Shown in pieces: positions 52,602 through 61,318 of a stretch of DNA of 64,000 nucleotides. Origin of the DNA: Actinoplanes sp. NBRC 103695 (GTDB lineage: Bacteria; Actinomycetota; Actinomycetes; Mycobacteriales; Micromonosporaceae); the NCBI RefSeq assembly GCF_030269485.1, contig NZ_BSTL01000029.1, positions 57,634-121,633 of the forward strand. The letters run 5' to 3'. The number at the start of each line of letters is the position of its first letter. The stretch's first letter is position 1. The position numbers were made by a program, and so were the translations under genes. Below the pieces are notes generated by a model. It made no database searches and was not told the DNA's origin. It worked only from the letters and a program-made list of their open reading frames with translations.

Positions 52602-52967
52602 CTACGGCCAGGCCATGCAGAAGATGTGGCCGGCCGGATCGGCGTAGACCCGGAATCCGGTACGGGCACCCGGATCGTCCGCCGACTTCAGCAACCGCGC
52701 ACCCAGCTTGATCGCCTTCTCGTGGGCGGCTTCCAGGTCCTCGAGGTAGAAGTCGAGATGGACCTGCTGCGACGACGCGCCGTCCGGCCACGTGGGCGGG
52801 ACATAGCCGGGCGCCAGCTGGACGGCCAGGTGCCAGTCCCCGTCGGCCCAGACGTTGTGCCAGGTCTCCTTCTGCTCGACGGTGCCGTCCAGGAGCCCGG
52901 CCCAGAACGCGCTCTCCGCCTCGATGTCCGCTGCCTCGAACACAATCGTCCGGCGCTTGAAGTTCAT
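52602..52967 (-). CDS. VOC-family (glyoxalase-fold) protein
   Basis: A 121-aa single-domain VOC protein, ATG 52967 (MNFKRRTIV). Patterns are IVFEAADIEAESAFWAGLLD, QVHLDFYLEDLEAAHEKA and a C-terminal YADPAGHIFCMAWP. This subgroup is common in actinomycetes with unknown function. It is unrelated in detail to the LmbB1-like protein at 42729 and lies outside the cluster. Confidence 0.75.
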   Translation of the reverse strand: MNFKRRTIVFEAADIEAESAFWAGLLDGTVEQKETWHNVWADGDWHLAVQLAPGYVPPTWPDGASSQQVHLDFYLEDLEAAHEKAIKLGARLLKSADDPGARTGFRVYADPAGHIFCMAWP

Positions 52968-53086
52968 CAGGCCACACCCTCTCCGTCCGCTCTGCATCGA
53001 CCGTGTTCATTGTGGTCGGTCGCGCGGGCTCGCCGTGCCCCACGTTTTGGGGAGTCGCGAGCGCGATCACGCAAAACGATCATGGT

Positions 53087-54943
53087 GTGGTGAAGAGGAC
53101 ACGAACGCTCGCCGTCGCCGTCACCGTGGGGGTGGGTGCCACCCTGGCCGTCTTCGGCGCACCTTCCACACCTTCCTCTGCCGCCCCGATGCCCCATGTT
53201 CGTGACGGGCGAACGGTTCCCGTCTATTCGTACGAGAACGCGATCCGGGAGAGCGTCTGGGTGCGGACGACGTTCGACAACGACGAGGACGGCGTGCCGG
53301 ACAAGGTCGCCGTCGACATCGTCCGGCCGCGGGAAACGGCCGCGAAGAAGCTCAAGGTTCCGGTGATCCTCGAGGCCTCGCCCTACTATTCCTGCTGCGG
53401 GCGCGGCAACGAGAGCGAGCGCAAGGAGTACGACGCGAACGGCGTCATCACCCGGCAGCCGCTGTTCTACGACAACTACTTCGTTCCGCGCGGATACGCG
53501 TTCGTCTCGGCGGATCTGCCCGGCACCAGCCGATCCACCGGCTGCCTGGACGTCTTCGGCCGCGAGGAGGTCCTCGGCGCCAAGGCGGTCGTCGACTGGC
53601 TCAACGGCCGGGCCCCCGCCACCTACGGCGACGGCACACCGGCCGTGGCCACCGGCTGGACCAGCGGGAAGACCGGCATGATCGGCAAGTCCTGGGACGG
53701 CACGATCGCCAACGGCGTGGCCGCGACCGGCGTCCGGGGCCTCGAGACGATCGTGCCGATCGCGGGAGCCTCCAGCACCTACGACTACGAGCGGTACAAC
53801 GGGGTGGTCCGGGACTTCAACTACCGGGATTACCTGTTCGACGTGATCGACGGGCGACCGCCGGCGGCGTGCACGGCCCAGGAACGCCGGATCACCGAGG
53901 GCAACGACGACGCCACCGGCAACTACAACGCGTTCTGGGCGGAGCGCAACTTCCGGCTGGACGCGCGGCGGGTCCACGCCAGCGTGTTCATCGTGCACGG
54001 GCTCACCGACACGAACGTGACGACCAGCCAGTTCGCGCAATGGTGGAGCCGGCTGCGCGTACCCAGGAAGATCTGGCTCTCCCAGGGCGGCCACGTCGAC
54101 CCGTTCGACGTGCGGCGCGCCGAATGGGTCGGCACGCTGCACCGGTGGTTCGACCGATGGCTGCAGGGGCTGGACAACGGGATCGACCGGGAGGCGCCGG
54201 TGACGATCGAGACGGCACCGGGCGCCTGGGTCGACGAGCGGTCCTGGCCGGCGGCCGCGGCCCGGCCGGTCAGGGTGACGCTGGGCAACGGGAACGGCGT
54301 GACGGGCACGCTGGGTGGGAAGTCCGGCCATGCTCTGCGTACGTGGACGGACGCGCCCGAGCTCACCGAGCCGGCCGCCGTGGCGAACCCGGACACCGCG
54401 GTTCCCGGCCGGGTCGCCTTCCTCTCCGAGCCGCTGAGCGAAGGTGTGCGCCTCTCCGGAACCCCGTCGGTGACGCTGCGGGTCAAGGTCGACAAGCCGA
54501 CGACCGAGCTGACCGCCCGCCTGGTCGACTACGGCACGGCGACGCGGGTGAACGACCTCAACGGGGCCGGCGGCCTCGAGACGCTGGACACGGAATCATG
54601 CTGGGGCCCCGCGACCACGACCGACGACGCCTGCTACAAAGACGTCGCCGAGGACCTGGTCACCAGCGACCAGGCGATCCTCACCCGGGGCTGGCTGGAC
54701 GCGGCCCATCACGAGTCCGTGTCGAGGGTGACGCCGCTGCGCCCCGACCGGTGGTACTCGGTGACCGTGCCCATCCAGGCCGTGGACCAGCGCCTGGCCG
54801 CGGGCCACCGGCTGGGCCTGATCCTCCAGGCCAGCGACACGGAGTATTCCTCGCCCCGGACCACCGGCGCGGTCGTCCAGCTCGACCTGAGGGGCAGCTC
54901 CCTGACGCTCCCGCTGGCCGGCCGCCTGCCGGCACCCCGCTGA
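53087..54943 (+). CDS. Secreted X-Pro dipeptidyl-peptidase (S15/CocE family)
   Basis: About 618 aa from GTG 53087 (GTG 53090 also possible), starting VVKRTRTLAVAVTV, a twin-basic Sec-type signal ending near SSAAP. The catalytic Ser lies in GKSWDGTIANG near residue 205, the Asp in HGLTDTNV near 308 and the His in SQGGHVDPF near 332. The C-terminal jelly-roll domain (about 430-610) ends with GLILQASDTEY. The enzyme removes X-Pro dipeptides outside the cell. It converges on murG with a 19-bp gap. Confidence 0.88.
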   Translation: MVKRTRTLAVAVTVGVGATLAVFGAPSTPSSAAPMPHVRDGRTVPVYSYENAIRESVWVRTTFDNDEDGVPDKVAVDIVRPRETAAKKLKVPVILEASPYYSCCGRGNESERKEYDANGVITRQPLFYDNYFVPRGYAFVSADLPGTSRSTGCLDVFGREEVLGAKAVVDWLNGRAPATYGDGTPAVATGWTSGKTGMIGKSWDGTIANGVAATGVRGLETIVPIAGASSTYDYERYNGVVRDFNYRDYLFDVIDGRPPAACTAQERRITEGNDDATGNYNAFWAERNFRLDARRVHASVFIVHGLTDTNVTTSQFAQWWSRLRVPRKIWLSQGGHVDPFDVRRAEWVGTLHRWFDRWLQGLDNGIDREAPVTIETAPGAWVDERSWPAAAARPVRVTLGNGNGVTGTLGGKSGHALRTWTDAPELTEPAAVANPDTAVPGRVAFLSEPLSEGVRLSGTPSVTLRVKVDKPTTELTARLVDYGTATRVNDLNGAGGLETLDTESCWGPATTTDDACYKDVAEDLVTSDQAILTRGWLDAAHHESVSRVTPLRPDRWYSVTVPIQAVDQRLAAGHRLGLILQASDTEYSSPRTTGAVVQLDLRGSSLTLPLAGRLPAPR

Positions 54944-54962
54944 CGCCGGCGCCTCGGCGCGC

Positions 54963-56120
54963 TCAGCCCTTGACGGCGACGGCGATGATCTCGGTGACCA
55001 CCCGGTCGGCGGCGTCCGGGCGGCCGTGCGCAGCCGCCGCCTGGGAAAGAGCGGCGTGCCGGCCGGGATCGGTCAGGACCATCTCGATGGCACCCCGGAG
55101 ATGCTCCGGGGTGGCCTCGTCCCCGTCGAGCACGATCGCGGCGCCGTCGGCGGCCAGTGCCCGGGCGGTGACCCGCTGCTCACCCCCCGCGGAGTACGGG
55201 TAGGGGATCAGGATGCAGGCCTTGCCCAGCGCGGTGAGCTCGGCGACCGTGCCGGCCCCGCTGCGGGCGACCACGACGTCGGCGGCGGCGAGCAGGTCGG
55301 GCAACTCCCCGTGGATGAAGTCGACCACGTGGTAGCGCCCCTTCAGCTCGGGGGGCAGGCCCGCGGCGACCTCCTGCATCTCGGCCAGGCCGAGGCTGCC
55401 GCACTGGTGCACGATCTGGCAGTGGGGGAGCAGGCCGGGCAGCGCCGCGGTCAACATCCGGTTGATCTGCTGCGCTCCGGCCGCACCCCCGGTGACCAGC
55501 ACGAACGGCAGCGCCGGGTCCACGCCGCTCCTCGTCGGGTCGCCGGCCAGGATCTCCGGCCGCACCGGGTTGCCGGTCACCACGGCCTTCGCGCGCAGGC
55601 GTTCCGACAGGTGGTTCAGGGACGACTCGTGGCTGAGCAGGACCCTGGTGGCGAACCGGGCCAGGATGCGGTTGGCCAGGCCGAGGCTGAGGGTCTGCTC
55701 GTGCAGCAGGTAGGGCACGCGGAACAGCCACGCGGCGAACCCGATCGGCACCGACACGTACCCGCCGGTGGAGAGCACGACCTGCGGGCGGGCCCGGCCG
55801 ACGGTGGCCACCGCCTGCAGCACGCCGAACGGGATCCGGAACGCGTCGACCACGTTGCGCAGCAGCTCACGGGGGTTCGGCGTGCGGCGTAGCTTGCCCG
55901 TCACGATCGCCTTGAACGGAACCCCGGCCTGGGTGGCGACCTTCGCCTCCAGCCCGTCGCGTACGCCGACCCAGAGCAGCTCGGGCTCGGCGCCGGTCGG
56001 GGCGAGCCGGGCCCGCAACGTCTCGATCGTGGTCAGGGCCGGATAGGTGTGACCACCGGTGCCGCCGCCCGTCACGATCAGGCGGAGGCGGCTCAGATGC
56101 TGGGCGCTGTACAGAGTCAT
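54963..56120 (-). CDS. murG: MurG: UDP-GlcNAc--lipid I N-acetylglucosaminyltransferase
   Basis: A 385-aa GT28 enzyme that adds GlcNAc to lipid I on the inner membrane face to give lipid II. The glycine-rich loop VTGGGTGGHTYPAL is near residue 16, LSTGGYVSVPIGFAAWL near 116, the HEQTLSLGLANRIL segment follows, and the UDP-binding RSGAGTVAELTALGKACIL is near 285. Actinomycetes keep murG in the division/cell-wall cluster, and the neighbours here are unrelated, so this is probably a second copy. It could support precursor flow in a producer of a cell-wall inhibitor. Confidence 0.88.
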   Translation of the reverse strand: MTLYSAQHLSRLRLIVTGGGTGGHTYPALTTIETLRARLAPTGAEPELLWVGVRDGLEAKVATQAGVPFKAIVTGKLRRTPNPRELLRNVVDAFRIPFGVLQAVATVGRARPQVVLSTGGYVSVPIGFAAWLFRVPYLLHEQTLSLGLANRILARFATRVLLSHESSLNHLSERLRAKAVVTGNPVRPEILAGDPTRSGVDPALPFVLVTGGAAGAQQINRMLTAALPGLLPHCQIVHQCGSLGLAEMQEVAAGLPPELKGRYHVVDFIHGELPDLLAAADVVVARSGAGTVAELTALGKACILIPYPYSAGGEQRVTARALAADGAAIVLDGDEATPEHLRGAIEMVLTDPGRHAALSQAAAAHGRPDAADRVVTEIIAVAVKG

Positions 56121-56348
56121 TTGTGAAGAGCTTCGCAGATCATGCCGACCGCCTCGCGCACGAGGGGCGGGACAGGTTCCTCTTTATGCGGTTGGTAACG
56201 GCTCCATCGCTGCCAGTTTCGTGATCGTCTTCCGCAACGCCAACGACGCGACCCGCGTGTATGCGCGCGACCATCCGTCGGCGGCCGAGTTCCGGACGAG
56301 GGGCGTGCGAACCCCGGAGTTCTGAGGCCCACACGATCCCGGCGGCGC

Positions 56349-57341
56349 CTAAGGGCTGAGGACCTCGGCGATGGTCACGGTCCGCTTCTCGGCGGAGGAG
56401 CGGACCGCGGCCTCGACCATGGCCAGGCTGACGATGTTGCGGGCCGCGGCCGAGTCCGGCCGGGTGCCCGCGCGCACGCAGTGGACGAACTCCGCCAGGG
56501 AGCCCGCGATGCTCTCCGGCTCGGCGCCGACCTCGTCTTTCAGGGCGGTGCCGTCGGTCAGCTCGGCGGCCGGCGGGCCGGCGCCGTCCCAGGTCGCGGT
56601 GCCCTCGGCGCCGACGACACGCCACGACCCGTTCCAGGAGGTCTCCAGGCCGGGCGCGCACCAGCTGCCGCTGAAGGTGAACCGGCTGCGGTCGGCGAGG
56701 ACGAAGCTCGCCTCGGCGGCGGCGTTGCCGGCGAACCAGCTCCACGGCGGGTTGTAGCTGTCACAGCTCACCGACACCGGGTCGGCGCCGGTCAGCAGGC
56801 GAGCCAGGTCGAACTGATGTATCGCCATGTCGACCAGCAACGGCTCGGCCATCTCCTCACGGAACCCGCCGAAGTGCGGCGCCTTGAAGAACTGGCAGTT
56901 CACCGTGCTGATGGCGCCGATCCGGGCGATCAGCCGGCGGAACGCGGCGAGTTCGGGGGAGTAGCGGCGGGACTGCGAGACCATCAGCAGCCGCCCGGTC
57001 CGTTCGGCCGCCTCGACCATCGCCCGGGCCTCCTCGACCGTGGGCGCGATCGGCTTCTCGCAGAGCACCGGCAGCCCGGCCTCGAGCGCTTCGACCGTGG
57101 TGGGCCGGTGCGCCTCGGGGATCGTCACGTTGATCATGGCGTGCGGGCGGGCCCGGGTGAGGACCGCGGCCAGATCGTCACCGGTGACCACGCCGGGGTC
57201 GCCCGCGGCCGTGCGGGCGAGCTCGGCGTCCAGGTCGACGAGCCCGGCCAGCTCGACGTCGGGGTTGGCCCGGATCGCGTCGAGCCAGGCCCGGCCCATC
57301 GAGCCGGCGCCGACCTGCAGCAGCCGCAGACGATCAGTCAC
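56349..57341 (-). CDS. Gfo/Idh/MocA-family oxidoreductase
   Basis: A 330-aa NAD(P)-dependent dehydrogenase starting at GTG 57341. The Rossmann loop is VGAGSMGRAWLDAI near residue 11, the EKP motif is LCEKPIAPTVEEA near 95, and the catalytic region LLVDMAIHQFDLARLL (D-x-x-x-H) is near 172. Such enzymes oxidise or reduce sugars and inositols. The overlap with the ThuA gene and the downstream sugar transporter mark it as part of a carbohydrate utilisation operon controlled by the LacI protein at 61319. Confidence 0.9.
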   Translation of the reverse strand: MTDRLRLLQVGAGSMGRAWLDAIRANPDVELAGLVDLDAELARTAAGDPGVVTGDDLAAVLTRARPHAMINVTIPEAHRPTTVEALEAGLPVLCEKPIAPTVEEARAMVEAAERTGRLLMVSQSRRYSPELAAFRRLIARIGAISTVNCQFFKAPHFGGFREEMAEPLLVDMAIHQFDLARLLTGADPVSVSCDSYNPPWSWFAGNAAAEASFVLADRSRFTFSGSWCAPGLETSWNGSWRVVGAEGTATWDGAGPPAAELTDGTALKDEVGAEPESIAGSLAEFVHCVRAGTRPDSAAARNIVSLAMVEAAVRSSAEKRTVTIAEVLSP

Positions 57342-58110
57342 CGATGGGCCCGGTGTAGCCGTGGCCGGTGAAGAACTCGCCGGTGTTGTAGCGCAGCAGG
57401 ATCGGGACCTTGCGCTCCGGCAGGTCGGTGCGGGCCCACTGGACGCCGTTGGCGATCACCCGGCGGATGTCCTTGTGGTGGTACACCGGGTAGTCCTGGT
57501 CGCCGGGGGAGAAGAAGAAGATCTTGCTGTGGCCGCGGCGGAACGTGCAGCCGGAGCGGAACACCTCGCCGCCGCTGAAGGTGGACAGGAAGATCAGCTC
57601 GTCCGGGGCCGGGATGTCGAAGTACTCGCCGTACATCTCCTGCTGCTCGATGACGATCGGGTGGGGCACGCCCTGAGCGATCGGATGCGTCGGGTTGACC
57701 GTCCACACCAGCTCGCGATCCTGCTCGCTGCGCCAGCGCAAGGTGCACGTCGTACCCATCAGCTTGCCGAAGATCTTGGACCAGTGCCCCGAGTGCAGGA
57801 CCAGCAGGCCCATTCCCGACAGCACGTGCTGGTGGACACGTTCCACGATCTCGTCGTCCACCTCGCCGTGCGCGGCGTGCCCCCACCAGACCAGCACGTC
57901 GGTGTCGTCCAGCACGTCCTTGGTGAGCCCGTGCTCCGGCTCGTCCAGCGTCGTGGTGGTCACCCGCGCGCCGTCGCCCAGGTTCTCCCGGATGCCCGCG
58001 GCGATCGTGGCGTGCATGCCGTCCGGGTAGATCTCCCGGACGTGCGGCTCGACCTGCTCGTGGCGGTTCTCGCCCCAGACGAGGACTCGCAGGGTCTCCT
58101 TGTTGGTCAC
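57334..58110 (-). CDS. ThuA-family sugar utilisation protein
   Basis: A 258-aa ThuA-like (glutamine-amidotransferase fold) protein, GTG 58110 behind GAGAAGGG. It has VLVWGENRHEQ at the start, DVLVWWGHAAHGEV near 72, LLVLHSGHWSKIF near 102 and the terminal HHKDIRRVIANGVQWA. ThuA proteins act with MocA-type dehydrogenases in the turnover of disaccharides such as trehalose. It overlaps the dehydrogenase gene by 8 bp and follows the permease genes. Confidence 0.87.
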   Translation of the reverse strand: MTNKETLRVLVWGENRHEQVEPHVREIYPDGMHATIAAGIRENLGDGARVTTTTLDEPEHGLTKDVLDDTDVLVWWGHAAHGEVDDEIVERVHQHVLSGMGLLVLHSGHWSKIFGKLMGTTCTLRWRSEQDRELVWTVNPTHPIAQGVPHPIVIEQQEMYGEYFDIPAPDELIFLSTFSGGEVFRSGCTFRRGHSKIFFFSPGDQDYPVYHHKDIRRVIANGVQWARTDLPERKVPILLRYNTGEFFTGHGYTGPIGD

Positions 58111-58188
58111 GGCCGGCCCTTCTCGTTGTAGTGGTGGGCCCGGGCGGTGTTCGCCGCGCGGATGGCGCGCTGAGCTACCACTGGTTTG

Positions 58189-58995
58189 TCACTTGACCGC
58201 GCCGCCGGTGGCGCCGGCGGCGATGTACCTCTGAGCGATGACCAGCAGGATGATCGCCGGGATGGAGGCGAGCATCGCGGTGGCCATGACCGCGTTCCAT
58301 TGCGAGACGTTGACGCCGAGATAGGTGAAGATGCCGAGGGTGACCGGGGTGATCTGGCCCTTGGTCGACATGGTCAGCGCGAACAGGAAGTCGCTCCAGG
58401 CGAACAGGAACGCGAACAGGCCGACCGTGATCAGCGAGTTGCGGCTGATCGGCATCACGATGGACACGAACGAGCGCATCAGCCCGGCGCCGTCGACCCG
58501 CGCCGCCTCGACGATCGACGACGGGATGCTCATCATGAACGACCGCATGATGAGGATGCCGAACGGGATCGCGTTGGCGGTGTTCGCGATGATCAGCCCG
58601 GGGATGCTGTTCAGCAGCCCGATGCTCTCGAACAGGGTGTAGAGCGCGTTGGCGATCACGATGCCCGGGATCATCTGGCAGATCAGGATCGTCAGCAGGC
58701 CCCAGTTGATCCACCGGAAGCGGAACTGGGCCAGGGCGTACGCCGCGGGCGCTGCGATCACCAGGGTGACCACCACCGTGCCGGAGGCCACCAGGAGGCT
58801 GGTGACCAGGTTCTGTCCCTGGTCGTGGATCGCCGTGACGTACCCGTCGAGGGTGGGGTTGCTCGGGAACAGCGACTCGGGCAGCGTCCCGCCGTTGGGC
58901 AGCAGCGAGATGTTCAGCATCCAGTAGACCGGGAAGAGCATCAGGGCGAGCAGCACGATCGCGATCGCGGTGCGGAGCCGTTGCTTGACCATCAC
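58189..58995 (-). CDS. Sugar ABC transporter permease (MalG type)
   Basis: A 268-aa inner-membrane permease with six predicted segments. The conserved EAA loop that docks the ATPase is EAARVDGAGLMRSFVSIVMP near residue 165. It is the second permease of a CUT1 carbohydrate importer with the genes at 59001 and 59882. No ATPase gene is present, so a shared MsiK-type ATPase encoded elsewhere is likely. Confidence 0.92.
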   Translation of the reverse strand: MMVKQRLRTAIAIVLLALMLFPVYWMLNISLLPNGGTLPESLFPSNPTLDGYVTAIHDQGQNLVTSLLVASGTVVVTLVIAAPAAYALAQFRFRWINWGLLTILICQMIPGIVIANALYTLFESIGLLNSIPGLIIANTANAIPFGILIMRSFMMSIPSSIVEAARVDGAGLMRSFVSIVMPISRNSLITVGLFAFLFAWSDFLFALTMSTKGQITPVTLGIFTYLGVNVSQWNAVMATAMLASIPAIILLVIAQRYIAAGATGGAVK

Positions 58996-59000
58996 GCCCC

Positions 59001-59882
59001 CTACTCGTCGATCCGGCGTCGGTTGACGCGCAGGTAGACGACCGCGAAGACCAGCGAGATCACGATCAGGATGTTGCTGAGCGCGGCGCCCTGGCCGAAC
59101 TTGAACTGCACGAACGAGTGCTGGTACGACTGCAGCGCGATCGTCTGGGTGGCGTCGGCCGGCCCGCCCTTGGTCAGGCCGAGGATGATGTCCAGCACCT
59201 TGAGCGTGTAGATCACGCCCAGCATCAGCGTGATGCTGACCACCGCCCGCAGCTGCGGCCAGGTGATGTACCAGAAGGCCTTCCAGCCGTTCGCGCCGTC
59301 CAGCGCTCCCGCCTCGTACAGCTCGTCCGGGATGTCCTGCAGGCCGCTGTAGAGCAGGGTCAGGTTGAACGGGATGCCCAGCCAGATGTTCACCAGGATG
59401 ACCGCGATCAGGGCCACGTCCGGCGAGGTGAGCCAGGGGATCGGGGTGTCGATGATCCCGAGGTTCCGCAGCATCACGTTGACGATGCCGCTGTCCTGTT
59501 CCAGGATCGCCCGCCAGGCCGCACTGCCGACAATCAACGGCAAGAGCCAGGGTAGGAGAAACAATGCCCGGAGTACGCCGTTCAGCGGGAAGTTCTTCTT
59601 GAAGAACAGCGCCAGCAGCATGCCGATGACGAACTGTCCGACGATCGAGCCCACCGTGAACAGGGCGGTGTTCAGCACGGCCTTGCCGAACACGTTCTCG
59701 TTCATGACGGTGACGTAGTTGTCCAGCCCGATCCAGTCGGCCCGGCCGGTGAAGAACGTCCGCAGGCCGTAGTCCTGGAAGCTCATCACCGCGTTCTTGA
59801 CGACCGGGTAGCCGAACAGGAACACGATCGCCAAGGCGGCTGGTACGACGAACAGAACCTTGGCGATCGCCTCCTTGCGCAT
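59001..59882 (-). CDS. Sugar ABC transporter permease (MalF type)
   Basis: A 293-aa permease starting at ATG 59882, which overlaps the binding-protein stop (ATGA). It has six membrane segments and the EAA loop ELYEAGALDGANGWKAFWYI near residue 185. It pairs with the MalG-type permease 5 bp downstream. The frame is open upstream but that part belongs to the binding-protein gene. Confidence 0.92.
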   Translation of the reverse strand: MRKEAIAKVLFVVPAALAIVFLFGYPVVKNAVMSFQDYGLRTFFTGRADWIGLDNYVTVMNENVFGKAVLNTALFTVGSIVGQFVIGMLLALFFKKNFPLNGVLRALFLLPWLLPLIVGSAAWRAILEQDSGIVNVMLRNLGIIDTPIPWLTSPDVALIAVILVNIWLGIPFNLTLLYSGLQDIPDELYEAGALDGANGWKAFWYITWPQLRAVVSITLMLGVIYTLKVLDIILGLTKGGPADATQTIALQSYQHSFVQFKFGQGAALSNILIVISLVFAVVYLRVNRRRIDE

Positions 59883-61126
59883 CAGCTCGCGCCCGCCTTG
59901 GCCATCGCGTCGGCCGGGGCGGCCTGCCCCGTCAGCACCTGCTGCATGCCGGTGTAGATGATCTTCGCCTGGTCCGGCCACTTGTCACCGAGCTTGCCGG
60001 TGCGCGACCGCGCGTTGGCAACCGGCTCGACGAAGCCGACCATGGTGGGGTTCTCGGCCTTGTACTTGTCGGCCAGCGCCAGCTTGGTCGGCACGATGCC
60101 GCCCTCCTTGGCCCGCTTGAGCTGGTTCTCGTCGGTGTTCATGCAGGCGACGAGCTCGGCCGCCTTCTTCATCTTGGCCTCGCTGGAGGTCAGCGGGACG
60201 GTCCACGCCTCACCGCCGAGCGGCGCGGTCGAGGTCTGCCCGGCCTGGTTGACCGGGAACGGCACCACGCCGTAGTTGATCTTCGCCTTGACCAGGTTCG
60301 GGGTCTGCCACGGGCCGTTCAGCATCATCGCCGCCTTCTTGGCGATGAACTGGTCGTTGACGTCGGCCTGGCTCCAGTTGATGACGCTCTTGGAGGCCGA
60401 GCCGGAATCGACCAGGTCCTTCCAGAGCTGCAGCGCCTGGGCCACCTGCGGGCTTTTGAGCTGGGTCTCGTCGCCGCCGTTGGTCCACATCGGCGGCAGG
60501 AACTGCCAGGCGCCCTCGTAGTCGGCGGTGGCGTTGAAGGCGAAGCCGTACTGGCTGCCCTTGGTCAGCTTCTTGGCCGCGGTCTTGAGCTCGTCCCAGG
60601 TCTTGGGCGGCTCGACGCCGGCGGCGCTGAGGATGTCCTTGTTGTAGTAGATCGCGATGGTGTTGGCGCCGGGCTGCAGCGCGTACAGCTTGTCCTGGTA
60701 GGTGGCCGCGGCGACCGGGCCCTTCGCAAACCCGTCGGCGTTGAGGCCGAAGTCGGAGAGCGGCGCCAGCGCGCCGGTGGCGGCGATCTGCTGGATGTCG
60801 GGGTTGTCGAGCATCAGCACGTCCGGCATCGTCTTCGAGGACGCCTGCTGGAGCACCTTCTGGATCAGGGTCGGGCCGGGCACCGACTGGTGGTCGACCT
60901 TGGCGACGCCGATCGAGGTGCCGCACGCGGAGAGCATGTCGCCGATCTGCGTCTTGGCGGGCTCGTCGTTGTAGTAGTCGAGCACGGTGAGGCTGTCGAC
61001 CGCGGCCGACGCGTCACCGCCGCCGTCTTCGTCCGAGCCGCTGCAGGCGGCCAGGGCCAGGGGTACGAGGACCGCCAGCGCGGCCGTGGCCCCGAGGCGT
61101 TTCCTGTTCTTATTGCCGTGAGACAT
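59882..61126 (-). CDS. Extracellular sugar-binding lipoprotein
   Basis: A 414-aa solute-binding protein. Its N-terminus is a lipoprotein signal with the lipobox LALAAC, so Cys is lipidated and the protein is held on the outer face of the membrane. Sugar-binding-family features include TWDELKTAAKKLTKGSQYGF and LNGPWQTPNL. It delivers a sugar, possibly a disaccharide given the ThuA neighbour, to the two permeases. It is the first gene of the operon and is transcribed away from the LacI gene across a region with three operators. Confidence 0.92.
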   Translation of the reverse strand: MSHGNKNRKRLGATAALAVLVPLALAACSGSDEDGGGDASAAVDSLTVLDYYNDEPAKTQIGDMLSACGTSIGVAKVDHQSVPGPTLIQKVLQQASSKTMPDVLMLDNPDIQQIAATGALAPLSDFGLNADGFAKGPVAAATYQDKLYALQPGANTIAIYYNKDILSAAGVEPPKTWDELKTAAKKLTKGSQYGFAFNATADYEGAWQFLPPMWTNGGDETQLKSPQVAQALQLWKDLVDSGSASKSVINWSQADVNDQFIAKKAAMMLNGPWQTPNLVKAKINYGVVPFPVNQAGQTSTAPLGGEAWTVPLTSSEAKMKKAAELVACMNTDENQLKRAKEGGIVPTKLALADKYKAENPTMVGFVEPVANARSRTGKLGDKWPDQAKIIYTGMQQVLTGQAAPADAMAKAGAS

Positions 61127-61145
61127 GACAACCGTTTCCTCTGCT

Positions 61146-61161
61146 GGTGAACCGGATAACC
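61146..61161. promoter_or_regulatory. LacI-type operator 1
   Basis: GGTGAACCGGATAACC, a near-palindrome 20 bp upstream of the binding-protein start. It matches the two sites nearer the LacI gene, so it is probably the repressor site for the sugar operon. Confidence 0.75.
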
Positions 61162-61210
61162 GATCGGCCCCGCCGTTCTCTTTTTGGTGACGTTCTGGCT
61201 GCCGGTGAGT

Positions 61211-61226
61211 GGTGAACCGGATCACC
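61211..61226. promoter_or_regulatory. LacI-type operator 2
   Basis: GGTGAACCGGATCACC, the best of three near-palindromic copies, in the middle of the divergent promoter region. Confidence 0.78.
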
Positions 61227-61284
61227 AGTACGACGGAGTGTGGCGCGTCACATTCCCGCGTGTCAAGGCTCTGGACGATGCCTT

Positions 61285-61300
61285 GGTTAACCGGATCACC
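61285..61300. promoter_or_regulatory. LacI-type operator 3
   Basis: GGTTAACCGGATCACC, 18 bp upstream of the LacI start codon, suggesting that the regulator also controls itself. Confidence 0.75.
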
Positions 61301-61318
61301 GCTGCGTATGCTCACCGC

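Noticed and set aside
52602..52967. Second VOC protein as part of the 4-alkyl-proline pathway
   Set aside because: Its sequence belongs to a different VOC subgroup and it lies between secreted peptidase genes beyond the cluster.
51047..54943. The two secreted peptidases as dedicated prodrug-activating enzymes
   Set aside because: They are separate transcription units with their own terminator and typical secreted housekeeping features; nothing ties them to the cluster except distance.
56117..56332. A 71-codon ORF ending with an ATGA overlap on murG
   Set aside because: The overlap is suggestive, but most of the sequence is Arg/Pro/Gly-rich without a ribosome site or a family. A short leader peptide near its end cannot be excluded.
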